The notes beneath the pieces are model-generated. The model did not search any database, had not been told where the DNA came from, and saw only the letters and a program-made list of their open reading frames with translations. From NCBI GenBank assembly GCA_027596945.1, contig JADGJH010001210.1, positions 978 through 11,319 on the forward strand: a DNA stretch of 10,342 nucleotides, read 5' to 3'. Position numbers and translations under genes: made by a program. Of the stretch, positions 9,851 to 10,342 are shown piece by piece. Numbering within the stretch: the first letter of the stretch is position 1; every line of letters starts with the position of its first letter. This DNA is from Physocladia obscura (Eukaryota > Chytridiomycota > Chytridiomycetes > Chytridiales > Chytriomycetaceae).

Positions 9851-10290
9851 CTACTGTCTATAATGGGTATGAGCTGCAGCAACAATCTGTAGGATATTCT
9901 TGATGTTGACTTTATTTTCCAGGTATATTCTTTGCAGTTGTTTCTTGATCATTCCAAATAATACTTCAATTGGATTGAAAAATGGACAGTATGTGGGTAA
10001 AAATAACGGAATTATTTCAAGGAACCGCAAATACAGGATAATCTGTGATGATTGATGAATAGAAGCGCCATCTAGGATCCATATTGAATTTTGACCTGGA
10101 TATTTCAACACTTTTCCTGAATGAAAAGCAAAGTTGTGACAGTAATCTGAAAACTAAAAAAAGTTCAATCAAAAGTTCCTTCTGTAGAATATGGCTCAAG
10201 GATTCCAGAATAGCCTATAAATGTAAGTAAAATGTTGATTTGCCATGTGTAACAAGAGGTTTTAAAGATGAATAATATTTATTGTTTTGT
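9851..10290 (-). mobile_element. Tc1/IS630-like transposase remnant, DD34E catalytic end
   Basis: The minus strand from 10146 to 9851 encodes a DDE_3-type C-terminal catalytic core. WILDGASIH carries the second Asp (codon 10072-10070) and YCPFFNPIEVLFG the catalytic Glu (codon 9967-9965). Exactly 34 residues lie between them, the Tc1-type spacing of the IS630-Tc1-mariner superfamily. Just upstream, family-like words continue in other frames: GYSGILEPYSTEGTFD (about 10210-10163) and, in a third frame, KPLVTHGKSTFY (about 10263-10228). In-frame stops between these pieces show decay unless introns explain them; a TCAG acceptor-like site sits before 10146. The first catalytic Asp and the DNA-binding domain are not seen and would lie beyond the window or are lost. 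Terminal inverted repeats were not found. The element was probably once mobile and is no longer autonomous. Confidence 0.75.
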
Positions 10291-10342
10291 TATGACTATT
10301 TCAGAAAAGAAACCAACAGTTTTTATACATTTTCCAGTGTCT

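Noticed and set aside
1..10342. tRNA, rRNA, CRISPR arrays, tandem repeats or a bacterial-type operon
   Set aside because: No cloverleaf with a T-loop box, no spaced repeats and no Shine-Dalgarno-led gene series were seen; the small-intron gene structure is eukaryotic.

Overview
This is nuclear DNA of a eukaryote. It is AT-rich, and its coding sequence is cut by about 20 short spliceosomal introns, mostly 35-67 nt, with GT..AG ends. The mix of genes suggests an early-diverging, probably flagellated (zoosporic) fungus or a close relative. There is a fungal-type fused ergothioneine synthase (Egt1), the tail of an OLA1-type ATPase that looks more fungal than animal, and a large WD40/HEAT protein of the WDR97/WDR87 kind, whose animal relatives are linked to sperm and cilia. 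The organism assignment is an inference from these families; no sequence in the window proves it.

Layout. Positions 1-5297 (+): the 3' part of a large WD40 gene, spliced here from 15 exons into one open frame of 1,523 residues. It has WD repeats, a long disordered linker and a C-terminal HEAT-like block; its 5' end is outside the window. Positions 8377-5396 (-): a complete six-exon egt1 gene (879 codons) pointing towards the WD40 gene, so the two stop codons are only 98 nt apart. One egt1 intron uses a GC donor. Positions 8378-8758: intergenic, holding the putative egt1 promoter. Positions 9672-8759 (-): the C-terminal part of an OLA1/YchF gene with a frameshift, a short in-frame deletion, a broken splice acceptor and no G domain in view; it is most likely a decaying copy. 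Positions about 10290-9851 (-): the catalytic C-terminal part of a Tc1/IS630-like DD34E transposase, itself damaged, directly upstream of the OLA1 remnant.

How they relate. The genes do not form a pathway. Egt1 should make ergothioneine from histidine by itself up to the sulfoxide stage. The WD40 protein is probably a scaffold. The right end (OLA1 remnant plus transposase) looks like a small patch of genomic decay beside two intact genes. About 7 kb of coding sequence in the two left-hand genes reads without a single frame error, so the damage on the right is unlikely to be general poor sequence quality.
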